DNA of 34,295 nucleotides from a virus: IMG/VR virus record IMGVR_UViG_3300024243_000054, positions 1 to 34,295 of that record. The stretch is one strand, 5' to 3'. Both the position numbers and the translations under genes were made by a program. Below the pieces are notes generated by a model. The model saw only the letters and a list, made by a program, of their open reading frames with translations. It was not told the origin of the DNA and searched no databases. Below, piece after piece: positions 21,983 through 29,566 of the stretch. Positions within the stretch are counted from its first letter, which is position 1. Every line of letters starts with the position of its first letter.

Positions 21983-22851
21983 CAGGCATCATCCCATTAG
22001 CGAACTTTGACGACAACTACAAGTTGCCTTATGATTCGTTTATGCTTCCTATTGAAAACGACTTCACTCTCATCCAGAAGTCTGTGTTTGAGTGCGCCCT
22101 GGCTGGTTGTTCTACGATCTGGATCGTAGCCAACGACGATCTAGCCCCGCTGGTCAAGAAGCACATAGGCGAGTGGGTCTATGATCCTGTTTACTTTTGG
22201 GACGACTACATAAATAATTACGTTGTCCAGAGAAGAACCCACATCCCCATCTATTATGTTCCTATCCTACCAAAAGATAGAGACAAGCGTGATAGTTATG
22301 GCTGGTCTGCTCTATTTGGGATGCATTCTGCTTGGTATACTTCCTACAGGATCTCAAAATGGGTCGTCCCAAAGAAATACTTTGTGTCGTTTCCAAATAA
22401 CGCCTATGATTACTGGTCGTTGCGAGAACAAAGAAAGAAACTTTCCAACACCACAAAGAACTTTTTCTTTACTAGCGAGGGTAAGACAGTAAAGGATAAT
22501 TTACCAATCCCCTTCACTATGAGAGGCGAAGACTTTATCCAGTGCCGCAGAGAAGTCAACAAACTTACAACCCGCGACCATTATCCGCTGGGTCCTAACG
22601 AGACTTGGCGCGACTTAAAGAAAATGCCGAAGGAAGAGCGCTGGACAGCACAGCATTTTGACCTCGCGACAATCTTTGACAAGGTGAGCGAGGACGAGTG
22701 CTTCCGCCAGGAACTCGACTGGTTCTACGATCTCCGCGACTGGGACGGCTACCGAGCCTACCTCGCCTCTGATAATGTCGTGGGATCGCCCAATTGGCGC
22801 TTGACAAAACCGCACCAACTGAATAGATTATGTGTGGAGGAAGAGGAATGA
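21967..22851 (+). CDS. Putative nucleotidyltransferase-like (GT-A fold) protein
   Basis: 294 residues. The first 60 residues follow the sugar-phosphate nucleotidyltransferase plan: LAGIIPLANF strand-loop, LPYDSFMLPIENDFTLIQKS (the position of the PLLPI-dkPli segment), then FECALAGCSTIWIVAND helix-strand. Later YGWSALFGMHSAWY and YFVSFPNNAYDYW resemble the GTA-x-A and the DxxY metal loop, although the usual Gly-rich loop near the N-terminus is degenerate and the Asp is replaced by Asn. The C-terminal 100 residues are charged and aromatic and not recognisable. If active it would move a nucleotide onto a sugar phosphate or similar substrate. It overlaps the gene before it and ends in an ATGA overlap with the gene after it. 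Confidence 0.5.
   Translation: MAKHLAGIIPLANFDDNYKLPYDSFMLPIENDFTLIQKSVFECALAGCSTIWIVANDDLAPLVKKHIGEWVYDPVYFWDDYINNYVVQRRTHIPIYYVPILPKDRDKRDSYGWSALFGMHSAWYTSYRISKWVVPKKYFVSFPNNAYDYWSLREQRKKLSNTTKNFFFTSEGKTVKDNLPIPFTMRGEDFIQCRREVNKLTTRDHYPLGPNETWRDLKKMPKEERWTAQHFDLATIFDKVSEDECFRQELDWFYDLRDWDGYRAYLASDNVVGSPNWRLTKPHQLNRLCVEEEE
22801..22829 (+). promoter_or_regulatory. Candidate promoter inside the end of the nucleotidyltransferase-like gene
   Basis: TTGACA (22801-22806), a 17-base spacer and TAGATT (22824-22829), placing a start about 12 bases before the ATG at 22848. The extended TG is missing and the site is within coding sequence, so it is weaker than its siblings. Confidence 0.35.
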
Positions 22852-23318
22852 ATCTGATAGAACCAACACAATGGGACTCTTACTTTGACCTCATTGGAGG
22901 AGGGAGGGTCTATTTTGGTAGAGCAACCTTCGGCAAAGGAGTGAGAGTTGGGTTTCCTCCCATTATGGCTAAAATCGAAGGCTTGGAGCCTTACTATCCA
23001 AGTCAGCCTTTCATTGTCTCTTCTCTCAAAGCAATGTTGAAGATCAACAAGGCAATGGAAGAGGCAAATGGGGCTATTCCCGATTGGTTGAGAGCAGATT
23101 GTTTTGAGTTTCATAGGAGAAAAGCAATGAGTAAGATATTTTACTGCTGTGGCGTTGATTTTCAGCACGAAAAACGATTTGAAGTTTTTCGCTCAATCTC
23201 AGAACTAAAGAAATATAAAAAATGTTGGGAAGAATGCGGTATAGTAAGGATTTCTCCTGATGCTGTAGAATGGATTGTCGAACAGAATCTATGGAGTTCT
23301 AAGAATGAAAGTCGGTGA
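22848..23318 (+). CDS. Unknown 156-residue protein
   Basis: ATG at 22848 (ATGA overlap with the previous stop), preceded by a GAGG-rich ribosome site. The N-terminal half has a beta-rich segment with FDLIGGGRVYFGRATFGKG and the C-terminal half has helices rich in Lys, Cys and aromatic residues (KIFYCCGVDFQHEKRFEVF, KKCWEECG). Six Cys in 156 residues is unusual for this region. No known motif; no membrane segment. The final 14 bases overlap the first SH3-like gene. Confidence 0.55.
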   Translation: MNLIEPTQWDSYFDLIGGGRVYFGRATFGKGVRVGFPPIMAKIEGLEPYYPSQPFIVSSLKAMLKINKAMEEANGAIPDWLRADCFEFHRRKAMSKIFYCCGVDFQHEKRFEVFRSISELKKYKKCWEECGIVRISPDAVEWIVEQNLWSSKNESR

Positions 23319-23481
23319 TTTGGTAAAACACAGAGACTACCCTTGGTGTTTTGGTATAGTTCTCTCTTATGATGAGTTCGGGACCAACACCATCAGGTGG
23401 CTAACCACCGACACCCCCACGAGAAGAGGTGCGATTAGCAAACACAGCTATCGGATCCTCAAACTACTATCGGAGGCATAA
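23305..23481 (+). CDS. Small SH3-like beta-barrel protein, tandem copy 1
   Basis: 58 residues from the ATG at 23305. MKVGDLVKHRDYPWCFGIV is the typical opening of short SH3-like/KOW-like barrels in phages (strand with VGDLV, then a turn and a GIV strand). The end LLSEA and the start MKVGDLV are shared with the following gene, with 20 identical bases at the start and 17 at the end, so the two arose by tandem duplication. Between these ends the proteins have diverged. Function unknown; a protein- or nucleic-acid-binding adaptor is typical of the fold. Confidence 0.6.
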   Translation: MKVGDLVKHRDYPWCFGIVLSYDEFGTNTIRWLTTDTPTRRGAISKHSYRILKLLSEA

Positions 23482-23669
23482 TGAAAGTCGGTGATTTGGT
23501 GAGAACCAAGAAGATGTATATTTTACCCGTCACGAGAAGGGTGCTCACACCAAAACTAAACGGGATCGTCTTGGAAATCGATAGCACGGATGTTAAAGTA
23601 TCCTTTCTTGGTGGGATGTATCTCTCAACATTCAAAAAAACAGAACTCACCCTACTATCGGAGGCATAG
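23481..23669 (+). CDS. Small SH3-like beta-barrel protein, tandem copy 2
   Basis: 62 residues, starting in a TAATG overlap with copy 1, whose CGGAGG acts as its ribosome site. MKVGDLVRTKKMYILP, then LNGIVLEIDSTDVKVSFLGG and a closing strand give a clearer five-strand barrel than copy 1. Its own tail again encodes CGGAGG for the next gene, so the duplication also copied the ribosome site. Function unknown. Confidence 0.6.
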   Translation: MKVGDLVRTKKMYILPVTRRVLTPKLNGIVLEIDSTDVKVSFLGGMYLSTFKKTELTLLSEA

Positions 23670-24118
23670 TGACTGAAAACCATTACGAAGTCTGTTCTTA
23701 TTGCGAAGGCAACGGTTACGATGAAGAAAGTGAGTGCCCTAACTGCCTCGCTCGTTGTGTTGTTCCTACTCTTGAAGCCCTCGACAAGATCGATAGGCTG
23801 AGAGCAGAAAACAAAAGACTAATCCTGCTGAGAGAAGAACTCCGTGCCGAGATTACTAAACTTGAAATGGAGAGAACAGACGACGAACTACGCGAAATGC
23901 TAGATCTTGCTGCAAAGCATGAAAACGAAGCAACAGCAGAGAACGAGATTATGAGAGAAAGGCTAAAAAAGATCAATAACCTTTCTCGCTATGCCGCAGA
24001 GCAAGTAGTGAGAAAGCCCAAAGAGGCACAACTAATCTTTGAAAAGATTCATGATCTTTCTGGAGGCATGTATGGGAAAACTTGCAATTGTGGTTTCTTT
24101 GATGGAGAAGAAGAATGA
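23669..24118 (+). CDS. Zinc-finger plus coiled-coil protein, unknown
   Basis: 149 residues with a GTG start at 23669 (TAGTG overlap) after CGGAGG. Residues 8-26 (CSYCEGNGYDEESECPNC) form a four-Cys zinc site like half of a DnaJ zinc finger (CxxCxGxG then CxxC). Residues about 35-105 are a long Glu/Arg/Leu coiled coil, suggesting a dimer or filament. Two more Cys near the end (KTCNCGFF) precede an acidic tail. The first 58 bases after the start region recur at 24338-24395. It could bridge proteins or nucleic acid; role unknown. Ends in an ATGA overlap with the next gene. Confidence 0.6.
   Translation: MTENHYEVCSYCEGNGYDEESECPNCLARCVVPTLEALDKIDRLRAENKRLILLREELRAEITKLEMERTDDELREMLDLAAKHENEATAENEIMRERLKKINNLSRYAAEQVVRKPKEAQLIFEKIHDLSGGMYGKTCNCGFFDGEEE
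23675..23732 (+). repeat. 58-bp direct repeat, copy 1
   Basis: Identical to 24338-24395. It encodes the zinc-finger start (ENHYEVCSYCEGNGYDEES) of the coiled-coil protein. Confidence 0.9.
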
Positions 24119-24333
24119 AGTTTGAAAAAACTACTCATTGGCGCACCGAGATTGAAAACTGGGTCGCTACGATTACAAAATACAGCGACGCTGATGATTA
24201 TTTCTGGAAAATCCAAACCAGAACTTTAGATTTTGGATTTGGTGATAGCTGGGAATGGAAGATTCTTGCTGAGGGAAAAGAAGAATCTCTTGCTAAGGCT
24301 AAAAGTGCGATTAAAGAATGGAGACATAAATAA
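24115..24333 (+). CDS. Small aromatic protein, unknown
   Basis: 72 residues, ATGA overlap with the preceding gene. It is rich in Trp (six) and Lys/Glu: a beta-rich first part (HWRTEIENWVATITKYSD, DDYFWKIQTRTLDFGF) and a C-terminal helix (ESLAKAKSAIKEWRHK). The layout of strands and one helix resembles small phage DUFs of beta-alpha type, but I cannot name one. It lies between the two copies of the 58-bp repeat. Confidence 0.55.
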   Translation: MKFEKTTHWRTEIENWVATITKYSDADDYFWKIQTRTLDFGFGDSWEWKILAEGKEESLAKAKSAIKEWRHK

Positions 24334-24334
24334 A

Positions 24335-24448
24335 ATGGAAAACCATTACGAAGTCTGTTCTTATTGCGAAGGCAACGGTTACGATGAAGAAAGTGCTTGC
24401 GCCCACCGCCCTGCCGTGTTACATTATGAATGTAAGCAGCGGCACTGA
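24335..24448 (+). CDS. Truncated duplicate of the zinc-finger gene (37 residues)
   Basis: ATG at 24335; residues 2-20 are identical to those of the coiled-coil protein at 23669 because of the 58-bp repeat. After the repeat the frame runs into the dnaE promoter region and stops at 24448, losing the second CxxC and the coiled coil. Its four remaining Cys/His do not reproduce the zinc site. It may be a remnant, or a short leader peptide. No clear Shine-Dalgarno sequence. Confidence 0.4.
   Translation: MENHYEVCSYCEGNGYDEESACAHRPAVLHYECKQRH
24338..24395 (+). repeat. 58-bp direct repeat, copy 2
   Basis: Second copy of 23675-23732. It ends two bases before the -35 box of the dnaE promoter, so the junction of the duplication lies at the promoter edge. 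Confidence 0.9.
24397..24425 (+). promoter_or_regulatory. Promoter of dnaE
   Basis: TTGCGC (24397-24402), a 17-base spacer, extended -10 TGT-TACATT (24420-24425). It matches the recA promoter -35 and the ssb promoter -10. The leader of about 45 bases ends with AAGGA before the ATG at 24475. Confidence 0.65.
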
Positions 24449-24474
24449 CGCCCCCCACCGACGAAGGACACAGA

Positions 24475-27400
24475 ATGACTGAGAGAACACAGAGCAAGAT
24501 CAAGTTTGTTGGGCTACACGCCCACAGCGTAGCGGGTTCCATCTTTGATGGTCTCGGCTTCCCGCAAGACCACATGGACTTCGCCTACCAGAATGGAATG
24601 GATGCCCTCGCCCTAACAGACCACGGCAACCAGAATGGTCTAGCCTATCAGGTCCTTCACGCAAAGAAGATGAAGGCAGAAGGCAAGGACTTCAAGCCGA
24701 TCTTTGGTTGCGAGGCTTACTTCATCCCTTCTATTGAAGAGTGGAAGGAGGAATACGAACAGACTATGCTTGATAAGAAGAAGGCACGGGCAGCCAAGAA
24801 GGCTGGTGCGTCTGCTGCTTCTGTCGAGGATGAAGGTGCGAGCAAGGGTAAGAGCAGCAATGTTCTACGCCGCCGTCGCCATCTTGTGCTCCTCGCACAG
24901 AACCAGACCGGGCTGAACAACCTATTCAAGCTTGTGTCTGAGAGCTACAAAGATGAGAACTTCTATCGCTATCCTCGCATGGACTACAAGATGCTCAAGG
25001 AGCACGGCGAAGGCATCATCGCTTCGTCTGCTTGTCTTGGCGGTGTCTATGCTGGAAACTACTGGGAGAACCGAGAAGAAGGTTCAGAAGCAGTTCTTGA
25101 GGCTATGCGGGAAACTACACGCAACATGCTTGATGTGTTCGGTGATCGCTGGCACGGCGAGATTCAGTGGAACAATGTCCCAGAGCAGCACGAACTCAAC
25201 AAGTTTGTTATTCAGGTTTGTGATGAGTTTGGTGTGAAGGTTATTTCTACCGCAGACTCACACTATCCTAATCGTGATGCTTGGAAGGATCGCGAACTCT
25301 ACAAGCGCCTTGGTTGGCTTGGTAAGGGTCGCCCGCAGTGGGCAGACACCGAGAGTGAACTGCCTATCTCTGTTGACGAGATTGGCTATGAACTCTACCC
25401 CAAGAACGGGGACGAGATGTGGGAAAGCTACAAGAGCTACTCGCAGATGTGTGGTGCGACTTATGATGACGACCTTGTTCTGCGTTCTATTGAGGAGACT
25501 CATAAGATTGCGTTTGATCGCATCGAGAACTTCCTTCCAGACAACACTGTTCGGCTCCCTTCATTCGTTGTGCCTGCTGGACACACCGCAACCGAGGCGC
25601 TAATCAACTTCTCGCTTGAAGGTCTGCGTAAGTTGGGTCTTGCCGACAACCAGCAGTACCTTGCGAGACTAAAGGAAGAACTCCACGTCATTGACGACCG
25701 AGGCTTCTCAAAGTACTTCTTGACTATGAAGGCAATCGTTGATGTTACTGACACAATGATGCTCGCTGGTCCCGGTCGCGGTTCCGCTGCTGGCTCACTT
25801 GTTGCGTATGCTCTCGGCATTACGCAGGTTGATCCTATCAAGTATGACCTCCTATTCTCTCGCTTCTTGCGTTCCGACGCCAAGGATTACCCAGACATCG
25901 ACTATGATGTCAGTCGTCCTATGGAACTGAAGGATAAGTTGATTGAGTTGTGGGGCGAGGATTGCGTTGCGCCTATCTCCAACTGGAACACTCTTCAGTT
26001 GAAGTCTCTTATCAAGGACATTTCCAAGCTCTATGGTATTGAGTTTGGTGAGGTCAACTTGGTTACGAATGCGATGCTTAAGGAGGCAACACCTCTCGCC
26101 AAGCAGAAGCATGGCATCAAGGCTGGAATGTATACTCCAACCTGGGAAGAGGTGCTTGAGTTCTCTAGTTCTCTCAAGAATTTCCTGAGCAAGTATCCCA
26201 ATGTAAAGACGCACGTTCGCGCTCTTGTTGGTCAGGTTCGCTCTGCGTCCCGCCACGCTGGTGGTGTTGTGATTGCCGAGGATCTCGACAAGAATATGCC
26301 CCTAATCAACTCCAAGGGTGTGCGCCAGACTCCTTGGTCAGAGGGTCAGAACGTCCGTCACCTTGAGCCGATGGGCTTTATCAAGTTCGATCTTCTTGGT
26401 CTCTCGACCCTTGCTATGATGGAGACTGCGATTGAGCTAATCCTCAAGCGCCACCACGGCATCGCAGAGCCAACCTTCAAGCAGGTCAAGGACTTCTACG
26501 ACACAAAGCTCCACCCCGATGTTATCAACCTTGATGACGAGAAGGTTTACAAGAATGTTTTCCACAAGGGTAACTTTGTAGGGACTTTCCAGTTCACTGA
26601 GGATGGGGCTCAGAACTTCGCAGAGAGAGTAAAGCCTAACAACATCATTGATGTCTCGGCTATCACCTCTATCTATCGTCCCGGTCCTCTGTCCGCAAAT
26701 GTTCACGAGGATTACATTGAGGCAAAGGAGAGTCCACAATACATTAAGTATCTTACACCCGAGGTCCAAGAGATCACTGAAGAAACATTCGGTTTCTTGA
26801 TCTTTCAGGAACAAATCGCTAAGATTGCCCACGCACTCGGCAAGGATCTGTCTCTTGACGAGGGCAACTTGCTTCGTAAGCTTCTAACTAAGAAGGGGAC
26901 GGGCAAGGGTTTTGAAGTCAAGGATGCGATTCACAAGAAGTTCATTGATGGATGCCTGGAGAAGAACATCGCTAGGTCTGAAGCACAGAGTCTATGGGAA
27001 AAGTTTGAATACTTCTCTGGCTATGGCTTCAACAAGTCCCACGCTGTTGCCTATTCTATCATTTCTTATCAGTGTGCTTGGCTTCTAACTCACTTTGAGG
27101 CAGAGTGGACTGCTGCCTTCCTCGATAAAGAGCCAGAGAAGAAGAAGGAGAATGCGATTAACATCGCCAAGTCTCTTGGCTACGACATCCAGCCAGTTGA
27201 GGTCAACACTTCTGGTCGCGTCTGGGGGATTGGTGCTGATGGAAAGACCCTCATTCAGCCTCTAACTAGCATCAAGGGCTTTGGTGATGCCGCTATGGAT
27301 CAGATTCTAGATAATCGCCCATTCGCCGACATCGAAGACCTTTTGTTCCGAGATGAGATCAAGTACGCGAAGCTGAACAAGAAGGCTCTGGATGCCCTAT

Positions 27401-27918
27401 GCCGAGCGGGTGCTATGGATTCTCTTATTGATGAAAGATTCACAGGTCGCAAGCACTTCTGGTCTGCCTCAGTTATCGATCGTCCGAAGACTAAAAAGAA
27501 ATTCCATGACAACATCGATCTATACAGACCCGAAGGTGACTTTAGCGAAGAAGAGATTATCCAGTTTAAGACAGACCTCACAGGGGTGTTCCCAATGTCA
27601 CTGGTTGTGAGTCCAGAGATGATTCAGGACTTGCGAGACAAGTACATCCCGCCAATTTCAGAGTTCGATGAGGAACTACAGATTTGCTGGTTTATTCCAC
27701 GCAAGGTTGTGTCCAAGAAGACGAAGAAGGGCAAAGACTATTGGATTCTAGAAGTGATTGATTCCAATAACGAGACAGAGAAGATTAGATGTTGGGGAGT
27801 TGATGTAAAGAAAGACAGAATTCACATCAATCGCCCCTATCTATCACGGCTGAGTTATGATCCGAAGTGGGGTTTCTCCACTAGGTCAGTTTACAGAAAC
27901 TTTAGACTACTGGGGTAA
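24475..27918 (+). CDS. dnaE: DNA polymerase III alpha subunit (DnaE type)
   Basis: 1147 residues, close to bacterial DnaE. The PHP domain (about 1-300) keeps the metal ligands of active PHP exonucleases: HAH at 15-17, TDHGN, CEAYF, RHLVLLA, SACLGG and TADSHY; E. coli DnaE has lost several. A low-complexity Ala/Lys/Ser insertion lies within it near residues 100-125. The catalytic palm has AGPGRGSAAGSLVAYALG and PDIDYD with Asp474 and Asp476, and a third Asp639 in KFDLLGL. Later come FGFLIFQEQ, the fingers/thumb-type segments and GYGFNKSHAVAYS. The C-terminal 150 residues (after a helix-hairpin-helix-like region) may be an OB domain. It is a replicase candidate, perhaps proofreading through PHP. 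GC-richer than the tail genes. Own promoter upstream. Confidence 0.93.
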   Translation: MTERTQSKIKFVGLHAHSVAGSIFDGLGFPQDHMDFAYQNGMDALALTDHGNQNGLAYQVLHAKKMKAEGKDFKPIFGCEAYFIPSIEEWKEEYEQTMLDKKKARAAKKAGASAASVEDEGASKGKSSNVLRRRRHLVLLAQNQTGLNNLFKLVSESYKDENFYRYPRMDYKMLKEHGEGIIASSACLGGVYAGNYWENREEGSEAVLEAMRETTRNMLDVFGDRWHGEIQWNNVPEQHELNKFVIQVCDEFGVKVISTADSHYPNRDAWKDRELYKRLGWLGKGRPQWADTESELPISVDEIGYELYPKNGDEMWESYKSYSQMCGATYDDDLVLRSIEETHKIAFDRIENFLPDNTVRLPSFVVPAGHTATEALINFSLEGLRKLGLADNQQYLARLKEELHVIDDRGFSKYFLTMKAIVDVTDTMMLAGPGRGSAAGSLVAYALGITQVDPIKYDLLFSRFLRSDAKDYPDIDYDVSRPMELKDKLIELWGEDCVAPISNWNTLQLKSLIKDISKLYGIEFGEVNLVTNAMLKEATPLAKQKHGIKAGMYTPTWEEVLEFSSSLKNFLSKYPNVKTHVRALVGQVRSASRHAGGVVIAEDLDKNMPLINSKGVRQTPWSEGQNVRHLEPMGFIKFDLLGLSTLAMMETAIELILKRHHGIAEPTFKQVKDFYDTKLHPDVINLDDEKVYKNVFHKGNFVGTFQFTEDGAQNFAERVKPNNIIDVSAITSIYRPGPLSANVHEDYIEAKESPQYIKYLTPEVQEITEETFGFLIFQEQIAKIAHALGKDLSLDEGNLLRKLLTKKGTGKGFEVKDAIHKKFIDGCLEKNIARSEAQSLWEKFEYFSGYGFNKSHAVAYSIISYQCAWLLTHFEAEWTAAFLDKEPEKKKENAINIAKSLGYDIQPVEVNTSGRVWGIGADGKTLIQPLTSIKGFGDAAMDQILDNRPFADIEDLLFRDEIKYAKLNKKALDALCRAGAMDSLIDERFTGRKHFWSASVIDRPKTKKKFHDNIDLYRPEGDFSEEEIIQFKTDLTGVFPMSLVVSPEMIQDLRDKYIPPISEFDEELQICWFIPRKVVSKKTKKGKDYWILEVIDSNNETEKIRCWGVDVKKDRIHINRPYLSRLSYDPKWGFSTRSVYRNFRLLG

Positions 27919-27920
27919 CG

Positions 27921-28712
27921 ATGCCGAGTAAAGAATTGATTGATGGCGAGTGGATGAAGATCTGTTCTTGTAAAGAATGTGATTTAGCAGGACAATATCA
28001 GCCCATAGGCAGTTTTCACAATAAAAGACATAGTAAAGACAAGCTTGCCTCTCAATGTAAGGCGTGTGTTAATGAACACAAGAGGATTTTTAACAAAAAA
28101 CCAGAAGCGAAAAAGAGACAGTCGGAAAATCATAAAAAGTGGTACGCAAAAAACAGAGAAGGACAGAGAGAGTATAGGAAACAATATAATTCTTCTGAAC
28201 AAGGAAGAAGAAAAAAGAAAGAATATCAACATAATTGGAGAGCAGACAACAAAGAACCTATAAAAAATTACCAGCGGGAGTATCGCCAAACTAAGCAACA
28301 TAAAGAAACTAGAAAAAGATGGAGATCTCAGCCTCACATAAGATGTATGTTAGCAGTCTCAGAGTGCGTAAGACAGGCATTGAAGAAGCAGGGAGCAAAA
28401 AAAGATTACAAAACTTTTCAAATGTTGCCCTACTCTCCACAAGATTTAAAGGAGCATATTGAGAAGCAGTTTGACGAGAAGATGAACTGGGATAACTATG
28501 GAGATTATTGGCACATAGACCACATAATTCCACAAGCAGCACTACCCTATGAGTCATTAGAAGATAAAAACTTCCAGAAATGTTGGGCTCTTGAGAACCT
28601 ACAGCCTCTGGAAGCAGTAGAGAATATTAGAAAAGGCTCTCTTTATGAAGGAGAGCGACACACTTATACTAACAACAAGGAGACAAGCAATGGCTACGAA
28701 GAAGACACATAA
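27921..28712 (+). CDS. HNH endonuclease with N-terminal zinc element
   Basis: 263 residues, beginning two bases after the dnaE stop. Residues 13-51 hold Cys pairs (CSCKEC and CKAC) typical of a zinc element found in front of some phage HNH nucleases. The middle is very Lys/Arg/Tyr-rich (about 55-135), a likely DNA-binding helix. The HNH core is GDYWHIDHIIPQAALPY, then NFQKCWALENLQPLEAVEN and IRKG; the His-Ile-Asp-His pair and the Asn in LENLQPL supply the metal site. It probably acts as a free-standing homing endonuclease against dnaE alleles without it. The A-rich composition contrasts sharply with dnaE. Its last 23 bases overlap the next gene. Confidence 0.85.
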   Translation: MPSKELIDGEWMKICSCKECDLAGQYQPIGSFHNKRHSKDKLASQCKACVNEHKRIFNKKPEAKKRQSENHKKWYAKNREGQREYRKQYNSSEQGRRKKKEYQHNWRADNKEPIKNYQREYRQTKQHKETRKRWRSQPHIRCMLAVSECVRQALKKQGAKKDYKTFQMLPYSPQDLKEHIEKQFDEKMNWDNYGDYWHIDHIIPQAALPYESLEDKNFQKCWALENLQPLEAVENIRKGSLYEGERHTYTNNKETSNGYEEDT

Positions 28713-28833
28713 CAAGGCAGCTAAGAAAAAGACTACTATTGGGAAGAGCCCATTAACAAAGCGTAAGCAACCGGGTCCGCACGGCGGAAACAAGGGCTAC
28801 AAGAAGAAGTATCGCGGTCAAGGTAAGGCTTAG
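28690..28833 (+). CDS. Tiny highly basic protein
   Basis: 47 residues from the ATG at 28690 with AAGGAG upstream. About 17 Lys/Arg and many Gly: TKKTHNKAAKKKTTIGKS, then KRKQPGPHGGNKGYKKKYRG. No hydrophobic core, so it is probably disordered and nucleic-acid binding, like small basic phage proteins or protamine-like tails. It overlaps the HNH gene and is followed by a terminator 7 bases after its stop codon. Confidence 0.6.
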   Translation: MATKKTHNKAAKKKTTIGKSPLTKRKQPGPHGGNKGYKKKYRGQGKA

Positions 28834-28839
28834 GACTAA

Positions 28840-28869
28840 CCCCTCAACTATTTAAGTTGGGGGGTTTTT
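28840..28869 (+). terminator. Rho-independent terminator whose stem carries the next gene's ribosome site
   Basis: Stem CCCCTCAACT (28840-28849) with AGTTGGGGGG (28855-28864), one T-G pair, loop ATTTA, followed by TTTTT. GGGGG of the right arm is also the only Shine-Dalgarno candidate for the ATG at 28872. Confidence 0.8.
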
Positions 28870-28871
28870 CT

Positions 28872-29558
28872 ATGAGAGCAAGAGATTTAGTAAAGTGGAA
28901 GCGCGCTTTAAACGAGATCAAGTTTAAGCACGAAGAATTATCTCTTGTAAAAGAAATATGTAATGACCACGGCAGAGACTTCCAAATGTTTATGGAAGAA
29001 TATTGTGCCAAAAACGGGATAGATCTCAAAGCTTTAAACCAGAAGAAGGCTGCCAATACACCACAACAGCAAACAAGCGAGAACCAAATAAAAGAAATCG
29101 AAGATAAGCAACAAGAAACCTTATCCCGTATGCTAAACCCCCCAATCCAGGGCGCACCAGTTGTTGAAGACATCGAAGTAGAATCTGGCGACAAAGATCA
29201 GATGCTCAAAACTTTCAAAGATTTATTCAAGAAGCTAGCATTAAATTTACATCCAGATCGAGCCAATGGCTTGACAGCAGAAGAGCGAGAGGTTAGATTA
29301 TCTATGTTCAAGGATGCTAAACAGGCTCTCGATGATGGAGATTATTTCTTGCTTCTTGAAATGTCCGAGAGGTTCAACATACGAATCCCGAAGAACTTCA
29401 AGCAGCAAACTCGCTGGATGAAAGCAAGAATAAAGCAACTTGATCAGGAGATACAGAAACAAAAACACACTTACAATTATATTTTTTCCGAGTGTGAAAC
29501 CGAAAGCGAAAAAGCTAAGATCGTTAAAAATTTTTTGAGTCAAATTTTCCAGATTTAG
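28872..29558 (+). CDS. J-domain protein
   Basis: 228 residues from the ATG at 28872; a longer frame from TTG at 28857 would begin inside the terminator. Residues about 110-165 are a J domain: MLKTFKDLFKKLALNLHPDR with the HPD at 127-129, then a helix (EREVRLSMFKDAKQALDDGD) and a further helix-turn segment. The N-terminal 60 residues are charged and helical and the next 40 Gln/Pro-rich and probably disordered; the last 60 residues form a coiled-coil-like helix. J domains stimulate DnaK ATPase, so the protein may recruit host Hsp70 to phage assembly or replication. It follows the terminator without a visible promoter. Confidence 0.75.
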   Translation: MRARDLVKWKRALNEIKFKHEELSLVKEICNDHGRDFQMFMEEYCAKNGIDLKALNQKKAANTPQQQTSENQIKEIEDKQQETLSRMLNPPIQGAPVVEDIEVESGDKDQMLKTFKDLFKKLALNLHPDRANGLTAEEREVRLSMFKDAKQALDDGDYFLLLEMSERFNIRIPKNFKQQTRWMKARIKQLDQEIQKQKHTYNYIFSECETESEKAKIVKNFLSQIFQI

Positions 29559-29566
29559 AGGTTATA

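Noticed and set aside
22595-22807. Arg/Ser-rich open frame on the minus strand.
   Set aside because: It is the antisense shadow of the nucleotidyltransferase-like gene, with no ribosome site; the same holds for other minus-strand frames across dnaE and the hub gene.
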